NCBI GenBank assembly: GCA_007695125.1 | Contig: REEJ01000346.1 | Location: forward strand, 1-37,287 | Direction: 5' to 3' | DNA: 37,287 nt | From: Trueperaceae bacterium | GTDB taxonomy: Bacteria; Deinococcota; Deinococci; Deinococcales; Trueperaceae | In this document: positions 1 to 7,014 of the stretch, piece by piece | How positions within the stretch are numbered: the stretch's first letter is position 1 | Layout of the letters: each line of letters opens with the position of its first letter | The notes under the pieces: generated by a model | Told to the model about the DNA's origin: nothing | Database searches by the model: none | What the model saw: the letters and a program-made list of their open reading frames with translations, nothing else | Program-made: the position numbers and the translations under genes

Positions 1-1
1 C

Positions 2-331
2 GACGAACCGTACGACGACCCGTACGACGAACCGTACGACGAGCCACTCGACGAACCGTCCGACGCTCCGACCGACGAACCGATCGACGCAAGGAACGAA
101 GAGCCACTCGGCGAACCGACGGACGACGTAACCGACGAGCCGGACGACGAGTCGCTGGACGAACCGCTCGACGAACCGGCCGGCGACGCAACCGAGGAGT
201 CGATCCGCGAGGCGACCGACGAACCACACGACGAGCCCGAGGACGAACCTGAGCCAGACGCCGAGCCCGTGGACGAACCTGAACCAGACATCGAGCCAGA
301 CGTCGAGCCAGACGCCGAGCTTCATTTCGAA
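2..331 (+). repeat. Degenerate in-frame tandem repeat encoding Asp-Glu-Pro units
   Basis: Units of 9-12 bases around GACGAACCG recur throughout; the first 45 bases hold near-exact copies of CGTACGACGAAC. Translation gives DEPYDDPYDEPYDEP and later variants (EPDIEPDVEPDAE). The repeat stays in the reading frame of the flanking gene, so it is coding low-complexity sequence. Copies closest to the window edge are the most alike, which suggests recent slippage there. Confidence 0.8.
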
Positions 332-1150
332 CCGGACGACGCCGACACCAGCGGTCCCACCTGGGACGCAGGCGAGACCGGCAGCGTCGAACTCGACCCA
401 CCTGACGCCGCACCCCCCGCTGTCGTGCGGCGGCGGGTCGCGACCCACGACGTCGCTCCCGAGCCGGTGCCGCCGCCCGGCGCCACGGCGCAGGGGCGTA
501 GGGACGAGGCGGCGCCGCGATCCACGCCGCCGCTGCCGCGTCCGGAGCCGCCACGGCCGCCGGTGCAACGTAGCGAGCCGCCGCGCCCACACGATCCGCT
601 GCCCTCAGTCCCTCCGCAGCGAGTACGACCGGCAGCCCCTGCGCCGTCCACGCCTGCCGCGACGCCAGGGACGTTCAGCAAGACACCTCCGCCCGACGTC
701 ACCTACCGCGTCGGGGAGTCGCCGCTCGACGAGCGCCATACGGCCGGTGGACGTACGACCGAACCGACCGCCGCCGTACGCCAGCGCCGGCGCACGTGGA
801 TGCTCGCCGCATTGCTGCTCGGCGCACTCGTGCTCGCCATCGTGACCGCCGTCGCGCGCCGCCCCGTACCCCCTCCTGCCGAGCCGCTCGGGAGCGTCAC
901 GTCGATCGTGGTCGACGTCCGCATCGAACCCTCCACCTTGCCGCCGGCGTCGCTGGTCGTGCTCGCCAGCCCGCCCGGCTCGCGTGTGAGCGCCGGCAGC
1001 GCGCTGGGCACGGTGCCCCGCCGAGTCGTGTTCGACGCCGAGGGCACGTGGCAGGTCGAGGCCCGCTTCCAGGAACGTCGTTCCGAGGTCGTCACCTTTC
1101 GTCTCCCGGACGAGCGCGAGGTCGTCCTGCGCTTCCCGGCAATTCCCTAA
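2..1150 (+). CDS. Partial acidic/proline-rich single-pass membrane protein with PEGA-like C-terminal domain
   Basis: The frame is open from base 2, so the N-terminus lies outside the window. What is visible, in order: about 115 residues of degenerate Asp-Glu-Pro repeats; about 120 residues rich in Pro, Arg and Ala; a basic stretch (RQRRR) followed by one hydrophobic segment (MLAALLLGALVLAIVTAVA, bases about 800-856); then about 95 residues outside that segment. The final part (VVLASPPGSRVSAGSALG, then a beta-rich tail) resembles a PEGA-type surface domain, but weakly. Positive residues before the helix predict that the acidic repeats are cytoplasmic and the C-terminus is extracytoplasmic. Such a layout is seen in membrane-anchored signalling or surface proteins, but no catalytic domain is visible here, so I assign no function. 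It ends 18 bases before guaA. Confidence 0.75.
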   Translation, partial: DEPYDDPYDEPYDEPLDEPSDAPTDEPIDARNEEPLGEPTDDVTDEPDDESLDEPLDEPAGDATEESIREATDEPHDEPEDEPEPDAEPVDEPEPDIEPDVEPDAELHFEPDDADTSGPTWDAGETGSVELDPPDAAPPAVVRRRVATHDVAPEPVPPPGATAQGRRDEAAPRSTPPLPRPEPPRPPVQRSEPPRPHDPLPSVPPQRVRPAAPAPSTPAATPGTFSKTPPPDVTYRVGESPLDERHTAGGRTTEPTAAVRQRRRTWMLAALLLGALVLAIVTAVARRPVPPPAEPLGSVTSIVVDVRIEPSTLPPASLVVLASPPGSRVSAGSALGTVPRRVVFDAEGTWQVEARFQERRSEVVTFRLPDEREVVLRFPAIP

Positions 1151-1168
1151 CGCAGCGAGGTCCCCGCC

Positions 1169-2701
1169 ATGCCAAGCGTCGTCGTCATCGATTACGGATC
1201 GCAGTACACGCGTCTGATCACCAGACGGCTCCGTGAACTCCACGTCTACTCGGTGATCGAGCCGCCGAACGTGAGCATGCAGCGCCTGCACGAACACGAC
1301 GCACGAGCCGTCGTCCTCTCCGGTGGCCCTCAGAGCGTGTACGCGGACGGCGCGCCACCGCTGCCGGACGGGCTGCTCGACAGCGGCCTGCCGATCCTCG
1401 CGATCTGCTACGGCATGCAACTGGTCGCCCGTGCCCTCGGTGGCGAAGTCGCCCCCTCGACGGTGCGCGAGTACGGCAAGGCGGTCCTGAGGCACACCGA
1501 CGGGGACCTGCTCGGCGGCATCGAAGGCGAGTTCGTCGCGTGGATGAGCCACGGCGACAGCGTCGCTCGCGTGCCCGCCGGCTTCGCCGTCACGGCTGAG
1601 ACGTCCGACACGCCGGTCGCGGCCATGGAAGACGCTGAGCGGCGGATCTACGGGCTGCAGTTCCACCCCGAGGTCCGCCACACGCCGAAGGGCCTCGCGG
1701 TGCTCGAACGCTTCCTCGACGCCGCCAGGGTCGAGCGCGGCTGGACGAGCGAACACATCATCGACGAGGCCGTGAGCGACGTGCGCGACGGGGTGGGCGA
1801 CGAGCGCGTGCTGCTCGGCATCTCCGGAGGCGTCGACTCGTCGACGCTGGGTCTGCTCCTCCACCGCGCGATCGGTACGCAGCTCGTGGCCGTCTTCGTC
1901 GACACCGGGCTGCTGCGGCTCGGCGAGGCGGACGAGGTCGAGCGGGCCCTGCGCGGCCTGGGCCTCGACTTGGTGGTGGTCGACGCAAGCGAGCGCTTCC
2001 TCGAGGCCCTCGTCGGCATCGTCGATCCGGAGCTGAAGCGCAAGGCGATCGGGAAGACCTTCATCGACGTCTTCGGTGACGAGGCGCGCCGCGTCCAAGA
2101 CGCGCGTGGCGACATCCGCTTCCTGGCGCAGGGGACGCTCTACCCAGACGTGATCGAATCGGCAGGCAGCCACGGCTCCGCCGTCATCAAGTCGCACCAC
2201 AACGTGGGCGGACTCCCGGACGACCTGGCCTTCACGCTGATCGAACCCTTCCGCAACCTCTTCAAGGACGAGGTGCGCGAGGTCGCCGACGCGCTCGGGA
2301 TGCCGAGCCACCTGCGCGACCGGCACCCCTTCCCCGGACCAGGGCTCGCGATTCGCTGCCTCGGCGAGGTCACGCCCGAGCGGCTTCGCGTCCTGCAGCA
2401 GGTCGACGACGTGTTCGTCTCGGCGCTGCGGGAGTTCGGCCTCTACGGCGAGACGTGGCAGGCGCTGGCGGTGCTGACACCGCTCAGGAGCGTCGGCGTG
2501 ATGGGCGATGGACGCACCTATGCGAACACGGTGGCGTTGCGGGCGGTGACCTCCGTCGATGGCATGACGGCCGACTGGGCGCGGCTCCCCCACGAGTTCC
2601 TGGCGACCGTCTCGAACCGCATCGTCAACAGCGTGCCCGAGGTGAACCGCGTGGTCTACGACATCACCAGCAAGCCGCCCGGCACGATCGAGTGGGAGTG
2701 A
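1169..2701 (+). CDS. guaA: GMP synthase (glutamine-hydrolysing)
   Basis: Converts XMP to GMP using ATP and glutamine, the last step of guanine nucleotide synthesis, in the cytoplasm. At 510 aa it is the usual full length. The N-terminal class I amidotransferase has the nucleophile Cys80 in AICYGMQ and the His166/Glu168 pair in QFHPEV. The ATP pyrophosphatase loop SGGVDS is at residues 219-224. The C-terminal dimerisation domain ends in the typical [18 protein letters not shown]. The ATG at 1169 is preceded by a modest GCGAGG site, and the family N-terminus ([11 protein letters not shown]) follows at once. It begins 18 bases after the upstream gene. Identification is secure. Confidence 0.98.
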   Translation: MPSVVVIDYGSQYTRLITRRLRELHVYSVIEPPNVSMQRLHEHDARAVVLSGGPQSVYADGAPPLPDGLLDSGLPILAICYGMQLVARALGGEVAPSTVREYGKAVLRHTDGDLLGGIEGEFVAWMSHGDSVARVPAGFAVTAETSDTPVAAMEDAERRIYGLQFHPEVRHTPKGLAVLERFLDAARVERGWTSEHIIDEAVSDVRDGVGDERVLLGISGGVDSSTLGLLLHRAIGTQLVAVFVDTGLLRLGEADEVERALRGLGLDLVVVDASERFLEALVGIVDPELKRKAIGKTFIDVFGDEARRVQDARGDIRFLAQGTLYPDVIESAGSHGSAVIKSHHNVGGLPDDLAFTLIEPFRNLFKDEVREVADALGMPSHLRDRHPFPGPGLAIRCLGEVTPERLRVLQQVDDVFVSALREFGLYGETWQALAVLTPLRSVGVMGDGRTYANTVALRAVTSVDGMTADWARLPHEFLATVSNRIVNSVPEVNRVVYDITSKPPGTIEWE

Positions 2702-2738
2702 GACAGTTCGGCTGGCAGCCAGCCGCGAGGAGGTGCCC

Positions 2739-3221
2739 GTGGCGCGACGCTGCTGGCTGATGAAGTCCGAACCGTCGACGTTCTCGTTCGACGACCTGCT
2801 GGCCGCTCCCGAGCGCACGACGCCCTGGGACGGCATACGCAACTATCAGGCGCGGAACTTCATGCGCGACGAGATGCGCCCAGGCGACGAGGTGCTCTTC
2901 TACCACTCCAACGCCGCGCCACCGGGCGTGGTCGGCCTCGCCGAGGTGGCGTCACAGCCGTACGACGACCCGACCCAGTTCGACCCGTCCTCGCGCTACG
3001 TCGACCCGACGAGCACGCGCGAGGCACCGCGCTGGCAGCTCGTCGACGTGCGCGCCGTGCGGCCCCTCGCTCGCATGGTGACGCTCGACGAGATCAAGGG
3101 CGACCCCGAGCTGCGCGGCATGGAGGTCGCGCGTCGCGGCAGCAGGCTGAGCATCACGCCGGTCGATCCCGCTCACTTCGACCGGATCGTGGCGCTCGCC
3201 GAGGCGCCCGCACCCGGCTGA
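2739..3221 (+). CDS. EVE domain protein
   Basis: A 160-aa single-domain protein of the EVE family, a PUA-like fold thought to bind modified bases in nucleic acids; its cellular role is not settled. Family features are the N-terminal WLMKSEPSTFSFDDL, then WDGIRNYQARNF and GDEVLFYHSN, with later parts also matching. A GTG at 2733 would abut the GAGGAGG ribosome site directly, whereas the GTG at 2739 sits 6 bases after it and gives the usual short N-terminus (MARRCWLMKSEP), so 2739 is preferred. It lies 37 bases after guaA and may be cotranscribed with it. Confidence 0.93.
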   Translation: MARRCWLMKSEPSTFSFDDLLAAPERTTPWDGIRNYQARNFMRDEMRPGDEVLFYHSNAAPPGVVGLAEVASQPYDDPTQFDPSSRYVDPTSTREAPRWQLVDVRAVRPLARMVTLDEIKGDPELRGMEVARRGSRLSITPVDPAHFDRIVALAEAPAPG

Positions 3222-3247
3222 GACGCGGCGTGCGGCAGCCCCTTTGC

Positions 3248-3253
3248 TAGACT
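3248..3253 (+). promoter_or_regulatory. -10 box of leaderless hrcA promoter
   Basis: TAGACT lies exactly 6 bases before the ATG at 3260, which places the expected transcription start on or next to the A of the start codon. No ribosome binding site precedes the ATG (CGGTCC). The same box with the same spacing precedes fabZ. No clear -35 element is visible. Confidence 0.72.
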
Positions 3254-3259
3254 CGGTCC

Positions 3260-4279
3260 ATGACCGACCGTCGAGCGCGCATCCTCGATCTGGTGGCCGC
3301 CTCGTACATCCGCAGCGCCCATCCAGTGCCGTCGTCGCGCATCGCGGAGCGCATGGCGCTGTCGTCCGCAACGGTGCGCAACGAGTTCGGAGCGCTCGCC
3401 GACGAAGGCTTGCTGCAACAGGCGCACGCCTCGTCGGGTCGCATCCCGACGGCGCTCGGGTTCAGACGCTACGCCGCACGCTTCTTGCCGCCGCGTCCGC
3501 TGACTCCGACGGGGCGCGCTCGACTCCTCGAGCGGCTCCACGCCCAGCCCGGCGACTCGCTGCTCGACCAGCTCGCGACCGCGGCGGCCGAACTGTCAGG
3601 GTATGCCGTGCTCGTCACGTTGCCGGCCCAGGACCACCTGCACGCCGTCGAGATCCACCTCTCGCTGCTGGCCAGCCGCACGCTGCTCGCCGTGGTCGTG
3701 CTCGAGAACGGCCTGGTTCGCCAGTTGCGCGTCCCGCTCGACCCCGCACCGCATGACGACGTGCTCGACGATGCTGAGCGCAACCTACGCCAGCTGACCA
3801 TGCCGCTGCGCGAGGTCCCCGCGGCGCTCTCTCGGTTGGCGGCAGACACCGAGCCCGAGCTCGCGCGCACGCTCGCCGCCATCGCCGCAGCGTGGCCCGA
3901 CGTGACGCCGCGACAGCGTGCCCAGGCCGGACTTCGGCAGCTCTTCGACGAACCGGAGGCGAGAGATGCCGACTTCGTCCGCCTGGTCGTCGAGCACATC
4001 GAGGCGGCGCCGACGTCGCGGGGCACATCGGCGGCGACGTCCGACCGGCAGCCGCACGACGAGCCCAACGTCGATGACGCCAGCGCCTCGGCGGCCGCGC
4101 CGACGACGGTCGAGTTGCGCCTCGACGACTCCGTGGCGCGCGTGCGCAGCGGCGTGCCACTCGGGAGCAGCGTCGCGACGCTCACGCTGATCGGTCCTTC
4201 TCGCATGCGCTACTGGGCGTCCGTGCGCGTCGCTGGCGGGATCTCCGCCGCCTTCATCGACCACGGTGCCGAGGCCTGA
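3260..4279 (+). CDS. hrcA: Heat-inducible transcription repressor HrcA
   Basis: HrcA represses class I heat-shock operons (groE, dnaK) by binding CIRCE operators and needs GroEL to fold. The 339-aa protein opens with the characteristic winged helix: AASYIRSAHPVPSSRIAER, then LSSATVRNEFGALADEGLL and the SSGRIPTALGFRRY motif (residues about 13-73). The central dimerisation/GAF-like region is divergent. Near residues 250-285 there is an Ala/Ser/Asp-rich linker, followed by the conserved C-terminal strand-rich part (LTLIGPSRMRYWASV). I see no CIRCE-like inverted repeat next to it and no grpE, dnaK or dnaJ neighbour, so it would act on distant targets. It appears to start from a leaderless transcript. 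Confidence 0.93.
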   Translation: MTDRRARILDLVAASYIRSAHPVPSSRIAERMALSSATVRNEFGALADEGLLQQAHASSGRIPTALGFRRYAARFLPPRPLTPTGRARLLERLHAQPGDSLLDQLATAAAELSGYAVLVTLPAQDHLHAVEIHLSLLASRTLLAVVVLENGLVRQLRVPLDPAPHDDVLDDAERNLRQLTMPLREVPAALSRLAADTEPELARTLAAIAAAWPDVTPRQRAQAGLRQLFDEPEARDADFVRLVVEHIEAAPTSRGTSAATSDRQPHDEPNVDDASASAAAPTTVELRLDDSVARVRSGVPLGSSVATLTLIGPSRMRYWASVRVAGGISAAFIDHGAEA

Positions 4280-4380
4280 CGACGAGGCGGCCGGGATTTT
4301 TCACTCCGAACGCCGTCCCGCGCGGCCTATCCTCGTGGTCAGAGGAGGCACGCGTCCGGCGTCAGCGTCGGAGTCGCTGG

Positions 4381-4386
4381 TACGAT
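4381..4386 (+). promoter_or_regulatory. Possible -10 box upstream of the roadblock locus
   Basis: TACGAT matches the TANNNT pattern used elsewhere in the window. It would start transcription near 4393, about 36 bases ahead of the ATG at 4429. The start at 4429 has no clear ribosome site. A different-frame ATG at 4395 lies 8 bases from this box but opens only a short, unconvincing frame. Confidence 0.3.
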
Positions 4387-4428
4387 GACCCCACATGGCA
4401 CCAACACCTCCCGTCGCGGCGCACGGCC

Positions 4429-5067
4429 ATGAGCCCGAGCGCCACTGCATCGCCGATCGATCGAGCGCGCCTCGTGCTCGGTGCGTGGTTGCCCGGTCGT
4501 GCCGCGAAGCAGCTGCTCGATCGCATCGTGCGGGCCGAAGGGCTCGAACCGGATGCCGTCGACGGCGAGCGTTTGGCCTCGCTGGTGCTTGGCCCGGTCT
4601 ATCGTGAACTCCGCTATACCGTCCCTCGGGAGACGTTGCGACGCGAACTCAAGCGCTTGGCGCGCTCGCTGCACGACCGCAAGGCCACACCGCCTCGACC
4701 GCTCCCGGTCGCGACCGAGCAGCCCGAACCGCCACCACCTCGGCGACTCCCGGACGACCCGGGGGTCGTGTTGATGGCACTCGCCGTGCTCGACGGCGTC
4801 GATGGTGCCGCCGTGTTCGACCGTGTCGGTCGCCCACTCGATCGGCGCGGCGAGGTACCGGACGCCGAAGGCTTCGGTCGCGTGCTCGCCGCAGGCGGCA
4901 GCCTGCTCGCACGCCACGGCAGTGTGCGCTCCGTGGCGGTCGCCAACGACGACGGCGTCTTGCTCGCCGTCCCCGTCTCGGAGCGCTGGGTCGCGGTGCG
5001 CGGCTCGGCGGACATGAATCTCGGTGCGGTCTACGCGGCGCTCACGGCGCTGGAGGAGGAACGATGA
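4429..5067 (+). CDS. Roadblock/LC7-like protein, short partner
   Basis: A 212-aa soluble protein. Residues about 10-82 form a helical N-terminal domain that can be aligned with the start of the 948-aa protein two genes downstream (shared EGL and GPV-Y/F-x-x-L). A Pro-rich linker (PEPPPPRRLP) follows. Residues about 108-210 look like a Roadblock/LC7 fold: VVLMALAVLDGVDGAAVFD, then a variable helix, then VAVANDDGVLLAVPVSERWV and a final helix. Roadblock proteins usually dimerise and regulate Ras-like GTPases such as MglA, but no GTPase is encoded in the window. The stop overlaps the next start as ATGA, so the two are translationally coupled. The specific function is unknown. Start choice is moderate. 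Confidence 0.8.
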   Translation: MSPSATASPIDRARLVLGAWLPGRAAKQLLDRIVRAEGLEPDAVDGERLASLVLGPVYRELRYTVPRETLRRELKRLARSLHDRKATPPRPLPVATEQPEPPPPRRLPDDPGVVLMALAVLDGVDGAAVFDRVGRPLDRRGEVPDAEGFGRVLAAGGSLLARHGSVRSVAVANDDGVLLAVPVSERWVAVRGSADMNLGAVYAALTALEEER

Positions 5068-6962
5068 ACAGGGGCACGCTTCCGCTCGCGCGCTGGCTGC
5101 TGATCGCAGCTGTGCTGATCGGCGTCGCGATGGCGCAACAAGACGACGCCTACCTCGATCGCTACGATCTGGCGATCGACAACCTCCAGCGCTCCGTGGA
5201 GGCCCTGCCAACCGACGCCATCCTGGCCCGAGAGGAGATCGACCGCGCCTTCAGCGCGCTCCTCACCCTCTCGCGCGAGGCAGCGGCCGGCCCGTTGGCG
5301 GCGGCCCTGGAACGGGTCGTCGAACGCGCCCGGACCGCCATAGGCAACGCCAGCGTCGACGACCTCGCCGTGCAGGTGGCGGTGCTCGAGGGCGGCTTCC
5401 AGCGCCTCGTGTTCGACGCTGCCCTGCGTTCGGCCGCCGAGGGCGACCTCGACCAGGCGCGAGCGCGCCTCGGTCGCCTGGCCACCGACCTCGGTATGGC
5501 GCCGGCCGATCAGGCCTTGCTCGCCGACACCGACCAGGCCGCCGGCGCGTTGCGCTTCGACTTCGAGGCGGGTGTGGCCGACGTGATCGCCACGCGTCTC
5601 GCCGTCGCTCAGGAGCTGGCCGAGACCAACGTCGGCGGCGCGTACCGCTCGCTGGCACGCGCATACGGCGCGTTCTTGCTCGTCCAAGACTCGCCGCGCA
5701 CGAGCGCTGCACTCAACCAGGGTTTCGTCGACGCCGCCCAGGCGCTCGTCGACGAGCGGACCGACGACGTCGTCGCGTCGATCGCTGTGGCGAGAGAACA
5801 GATCGCGGCCCTCGGTCAGGCTGCGCGCGCCCGCCAGACGGCCACGGCGACACCGCCGGCCAGCGCCGTGCCGAGCGATCTCCCCAGCCCGGCGACGCCC
5901 CCGCTGAGCGACGCGGAGGCGCCGCCGGCCGACACGGCGCCCGACGAGACGCTGCCGGCCGAGACGGCGCCCGACGAAACGGTGCCGGCCGAGACCCCCG
6001 TGGACGCCGAGGCAGTGGATGAAGGCGAAGCCGTCGTGCTCAGTGAGGAGGCGCTCGCAGCCCTCCGCCTCGAGATCGCCGAGGAACTGCGTCGCGAGCG
6101 CCTCGATGTGCTCGAGCGAGAGCTCGCGCTGGCCGGCGTCGGAGAACCGGCCCGCCCGGGCCAGGCCGAGGCGCTGCTCGACGCCGGCTACCTGCGCCTG
6201 AGTCAGGTCGGCGACGCCGTCGTAGCCCGCGTCTCCGAGGCGCTCGCGGCGGCGCAGCGAGGCGACGAACCCGGTGCGCGGCAAGCGCTCGGACGAGCCG
6301 CCACGTCGTACGACACCTTGCTCTCGCCGATCGTCCGGGCACGCTTCACGCTGCTCGACGTCGACACCGGCAGCCTGCTCCGGCAGCTCGCCGACGAGCC
6401 CGGCCTCCGCGCCAGCGACGTCGCCGTCGCGGCCGGCCAGCTCGACCTCGCGCTCGGCGCTCTGACCGGCGCGACCGAGGCACCGCTGCTCACCGGCGCC
6501 CGCCAGACCCTCGGGTACTGGGGCGGGGTCCCTCGCGCCATCGTGCTCGTCGTGCTGGGCATCCTCGCCCTGATCCCGTTGGTCCTCGCGAACATCGCGT
6601 TCGGCGGCGGCAACCGGAACTGGCAACTCGTCGGGGTCGCGCTCTTCCTGTTGTTGCTCCCGGCCCTGTTCGAAGGGCTCGTCGGTCTCTCCGTGTTGCT
6701 CTCCACGTACGCCGACGTCACGCTGCTCGCCACCCTCCCGGCCCTCTCGCCGTTCGCCAGCACCGTCGGCCAGGTGGTGTGGGCCAGCACCGTCTTGCTG
6801 GCGCTGGTGTTCGCCATGATCGGGCTCTACGGCATCTGTGCGCAATTCGGACTGGTCGGACGGCGGCGCCCGGCCGCGTCCGCGGGTGCCACGTCGACCC
6901 GCTCGACCCGCTCGACCCGGAGCAGCACGACCACCGAATCGATCGACTGGGACGACGACTGA
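5064..6962 (+). CDS. Membrane protein with large helical extracytoplasmic region, unknown function
   Basis: A 632-aa protein I do not recognise. A signal-like N-terminus (ARWLLIAAVLIGVAMAQ) is followed by about 240 mostly helical, Ala/Leu/Asp-rich residues. Next comes a Pro/Thr/Glu linker with a doubled TAPDET-LPAE unit (about 258-320), a charged coiled-coil-like helix (LRLEIAEELRRERLDVLERE) and more helices. Three or four membrane segments fall at about residues 490-610 (AIVLVVLGILALIPLVLA; LVGVALFLLLLPALFEGL; WASTVLLALVFAMIGLYGI). The tail is cytoplasmic by the positive-inside rule and carries TRSTRSTRS repeats, ending in DWDDD. The ribosome site GGAGGAGGA precedes the ATG, which overlaps the previous stop. 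Its position between two roadblock-domain genes suggests it is the membrane part of the same assembly. Confidence 0.85.
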   Translation: MNRGTLPLARWLLIAAVLIGVAMAQQDDAYLDRYDLAIDNLQRSVEALPTDAILAREEIDRAFSALLTLSREAAAGPLAAALERVVERARTAIGNASVDDLAVQVAVLEGGFQRLVFDAALRSAAEGDLDQARARLGRLATDLGMAPADQALLADTDQAAGALRFDFEAGVADVIATRLAVAQELAETNVGGAYRSLARAYGAFLLVQDSPRTSAALNQGFVDAAQALVDERTDDVVASIAVAREQIAALGQAARARQTATATPPASAVPSDLPSPATPPLSDAEAPPADTAPDETLPAETAPDETVPAETPVDAEAVDEGEAVVLSEEALAALRLEIAEELRRERLDVLERELALAGVGEPARPGQAEALLDAGYLRLSQVGDAVVARVSEALAAAQRGDEPGARQALGRAATSYDTLLSPIVRARFTLLDVDTGSLLRQLADEPGLRASDVAVAAGQLDLALGALTGATEAPLLTGARQTLGYWGGVPRAIVLVVLGILALIPLVLANIAFGGGNRNWQLVGVALFLLLLPALFEGLVGLSVLLSTYADVTLLATLPALSPFASTVGQVVWASTVLLALVFAMIGLYGICAQFGLVGRRRPAASAGATSTRSTRSTRSSTTTESIDWDDD

Positions 6963-7014
6963 ACCCCCAGCTGCGCCTGCGCACGACCTGGCCGCAGTGG
7001 CGACGTGAGGAGCG

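Noticed and set aside
2-331. CRISPR-like or satellite repeat at the window start
   Set aside because: Units are short, degenerate and in frame, with no spacers; they encode protein low complexity.
605-2842. A 745-codon open frame on the minus strand opposite guaA
   Set aside because: It is antisense to an unmistakable guaA, is His/Asp/Arg-rich low-complexity translation and has no domain. High GC content creates many such frames.
3222-3259. CIRCE operator upstream of hrcA
   Set aside because: No TTAGCACTC/GAGTGCTAA-type inverted repeat is present in the gap or nearby.
4297-4301. T-run after hrcA as an intrinsic terminator
   Set aside because: The five T residues follow GGCCGGGA, but I could not find a convincing stem before them.
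4395-4607. Short ATG frame 8 bases after TACGAT, ahead of the roadblock gene
   Set aside because: Its 70 codons translate to Arg/Cys-rich shadow sequence overlapping the better-supported frame at 4429.
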